The notes under the pieces: generated by a model
The model's input: only the letters and a program-made list of their open reading frames with translations
Database searches by the model: none
What the model was told of the DNA's origin: nothing
Translations under genes and position numbers: made by a program
Shown here: positions 33,566 through 35,255 of the stretch, in pieces
How positions within the stretch are numbered: the first letter of the stretch is position 1
How the letters are laid out: the number at the start of each line of letters is the position of its first letter
Assembly: GCA_017306715.1 (NCBI GenBank)
Contig: JAFKHV010000035.1
Coordinates: 1-35,255 of the forward strand
Direction: 5' to 3'
Source: Legionella sp.
Lineage (GTDB): Bacteria > Pseudomonadota > Gammaproteobacteria > Legionellales > Legionellaceae
Length of the DNA stretch: 35,255 bases

Positions 33566-35215
33566 ATGGCAATTCCCAATTTTCATACATGGCTCAATAA
33601 TCTTTTAAAGGGTGACTTAACCGCGCAAGTCCTATGGAATCAATATATTCAGCTTAAATCATTTGATAAAGACGAAGAACGAGAGCTTATCTTTTTATTT
33701 GATGAAATAATCCGTTTAAAAAGAGAACCCTATACGCAAGTTTGTTATTTGCGTGCAACTTTTTATATGTATGCCATTGGTGAAGAAAATTTCATTGAGG
33801 CACTTAAATTATTACAAATTGCGATCGCAAAGAATCATACGGACGCAATGATTCAATGCGGTTTGTTATATCTGCATGGGCTTGGTGTTGAGCAAGATGA
33901 TATCCAAGCGGAGTCTCTGTTTAAGCAAGCGCAAGAATTAGGTAATGATGAAGCATCATATCAGCTTGCTTATCTTTATTTACACGGAATGGAAGCCACA
34001 AAAGATATAGAAAAAGCCTCTAAAATGTACGAAGAGGCTCTAGCCAAAAATAATATTAATGCTTTGATCAATATGGCCCGCATTCAGCAACAAAAAGGAC
34101 ACTTCGATGAGGCAGTAAATCTACTGGAAAAAGCTGCGGAAAATGGCAGTATCGAGGCCCTGAGAAATCTGGGGTATATTTATCTCTACTGTAAGCATGA
34201 CAAATTCTCAAAGCATGAATTCATTCAGAACAATTATTCTCAAGCCATAAAATATTTTGATAAGGCAATTACATTTAATGACAGTGCAGCTATGATTGAA
34301 CGAGCATATATGCATCGATTTGGTTATGGCTGTCCCCAAAATCTGAACGCTGCACGCAAACTTTATGAAGATGCAGTTTACTTTGGTAACTTACATGCTT
34401 GCGGCTATCTTGCGGATATTAATTATTGTGAAGATAAAACCAAGATTGAAAAAATTATCAGCCTATTAGACGAGGCTCTTTCAGTTAATAACTCTGATGC
34501 GATGGTTTTACGTGCTAAAATTCATCTAGAGCAAGACCCCCCAGAAAAAGATCAAGCAATAACACTACTCGAACGTGCAATAGAATGTAAAAATCCCCAG
34601 GCTTTTTATTTGCGTGCAGAAATGTTGTTTCGAGGAGACTATGAACCACGTGATCTCGTTAAAGCACGGCAACTTTATTTACAATTTGCTGAAATTAGAC
34701 AAGAAAAAATGAGTTTCGATTTTTTTGCCCGTGATATTATGAATAATAATAAAAGCCTGCTTAATCTGAAGAGAGCTTTTACACCGATAGCAAACCGTCG
34801 GCCAGAAAGTAAGGAGTACATTACTTCGCTCTTAGATATCATGCTGAAAAAAATGATCATCGATATTATTCATTCAGGGGATATAGAAGAACTCTCTCGA
34901 GAGTTCCTCCAAAAAATGAAACCATTATTTATACATCGTCAAATCTGGAAGCCCGTAATGATTAATCTTGGTATTGCACTTACAGGCATTGGCCTGCTAC
35001 TTCTAATCATCCGTGCGGCTCATGAGTTATTATGTGCACCAAAACAAACCCTAAATACATATCCTTCACACCGGATTTTTTTCTATGCTAAAACGCACAC
35101 GGAAACGTTGGCTGAAGAGGTATACAATTGCTTAAACCAAGTTGATTTTAGCGAGATCCTTGGTGGCAAATCATCTACGGACGCTACTCTGCTCGCGTCA
35201 CCTGCAATTGCGTAA
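33566..35215 (+). CDS. Sel1-like repeat protein with C-terminal membrane anchor
   Basis: A 549-residue protein. From about residue 70 to 380 it carries Sel1/TPR-like helix pairs, with units such as ALKLLQIAIAKNHTDAMIQ, GLLYLHGLGVEQDD, AYLYLHGMEATKDIEKASKM and AYMHRFGYGCPQNLNAARKL. A hydrophobic helix follows at about 464-483 (MINLGIALTGIGLLLLIIR), with a 65-residue tail. There is no N-terminal signal peptide, unlike secreted Sel1 proteins such as LpnE and EnhC, so the topology would be tail-proximal. Sel1 repeats mediate protein-protein contacts; in Legionella several such proteins act in host entry and trafficking. Here an effector or a scaffolding role is possible. It is transcribed divergently from the efflux operon. 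Confidence 0.8.
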   Translation: MAIPNFHTWLNNLLKGDLTAQVLWNQYIQLKSFDKDEERELIFLFDEIIRLKREPYTQVCYLRATFYMYAIGEENFIEALKLLQIAIAKNHTDAMIQCGLLYLHGLGVEQDDIQAESLFKQAQELGNDEASYQLAYLYLHGMEATKDIEKASKMYEEALAKNNINALINMARIQQQKGHFDEAVNLLEKAAENGSIEALRNLGYIYLYCKHDKFSKHEFIQNNYSQAIKYFDKAITFNDSAAMIERAYMHRFGYGCPQNLNAARKLYEDAVYFGNLHACGYLADINYCEDKTKIEKIISLLDEALSVNNSDAMVLRAKIHLEQDPPEKDQAITLLERAIECKNPQAFYLRAEMLFRGDYEPRDLVKARQLYLQFAEIRQEKMSFDFFARDIMNNNKSLLNLKRAFTPIANRRPESKEYITSLLDIMLKKMIIDIIHSGDIEELSREFLQKMKPLFIHRQIWKPVMINLGIALTGIGLLLLIIRAAHELLCAPKQTLNTYPSHRIFFYAKTHTETLAEEVYNCLNQVDFSEILGGKSSTDATLLASPAIA

Positions 35216-35229
35216 CATTTTGTAATCCT

Positions 35230-35249
35230 CGCGGTAAGCGATTACCGCG
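35230..35249. terminator. 8-bp hairpin with GCGA tetraloop after the Sel1 gene
   Basis: CGCGGTAA and TTACCGCG are perfect complements around a GCGA (GNRA-type) loop, 14 bases past the stop codon. The window ends six bases later, so a T-run cannot be checked. It may be a terminator or a structured 3' element. Confidence 0.45.
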
Positions 35250-35255
35250 TCTGCC

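Noticed and set aside
34888..34905. 8-bp inverted repeat around TC (GAACTCTC/GAGAGTTC)
   Set aside because: It lies inside the Sel1-protein coding region, with no T-run and no regulatory context; probably chance.

Overview
The window looks like chromosomal DNA of a Legionella-type gammaproteobacterium. The base composition is AT-leaning. The phosphatidylserine decarboxylase closely resembles what I remember of the Legionella enzyme. Several long, one-off proteins carry host-directed signatures (a PI3-kinase-like motif, a SopB/SidF-like CX5R motif, Sel1 repeats) and read like Dot/Icm effector candidates. The species assignment and effector status are inference; no search was run. No tRNA, rRNA, CRISPR array, insertion sequence or integrase was seen, and no gap between genes exceeds 300 bases.

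Layout. 1-2800 (+): 3' part of a SecA/DEAD-helicase-like ATPase gene, open at the window edge, with a short repeat tail. 2883-11564 (-): a 2893-residue assembly-line enzyme ordered FAAL-ACP-KS-(degenerate AT)-KR-ACP-ACP-C-C. 11730-12329 (+): HAD-IB phosphatase. 12358-14547 (-): MFS exporter preceded by a sugar/choline-kinase-fold phosphotransferase, stop-to-start coupled. 14640-16446 (-): unknown 300-residue protein preceded by phosphatidylserine decarboxylase. 16529-19870 (-): 1113-residue protein with PI3/PI4-kinase-like catalytic motifs. 20014-24876 (-): tight run of an outer-membrane-type protein, a glycosyltransferase with an MshEN c-di-GMP-binding-type head, and an unknown 731-residue protein. 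24982-27351 (-): 789-residue protein with a CX5R phosphatase loop and a hydrophobic segment. 27468-33416 (-): complete tripartite RND efflux operon (outer-membrane factor, adaptor, pump). 33566-35215 (+): Sel1-repeat protein with a C-terminal membrane anchor.

How the genes may work together. The assembly line should activate a fatty acid as acyl-AMP, extend it by one ketide unit, reduce it to a beta-hydroxyacyl chain, hold it on twin carrier domains, and release it by condensation onto an amine or alcohol. It has no adenylation domain for an amino acid, no thioesterase and no working acyltransferase, so extender loading and the release partner must come from elsewhere. The neighbouring HAD phosphatase, kinase-fold protein and MFS exporter could be tailoring, self-protection and export functions. 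Separately, the PI3K-like and CX5R proteins suggest that the region carries both a writer and an eraser of host phosphoinositide or inositol phosphates. These are hypotheses from motif and position.
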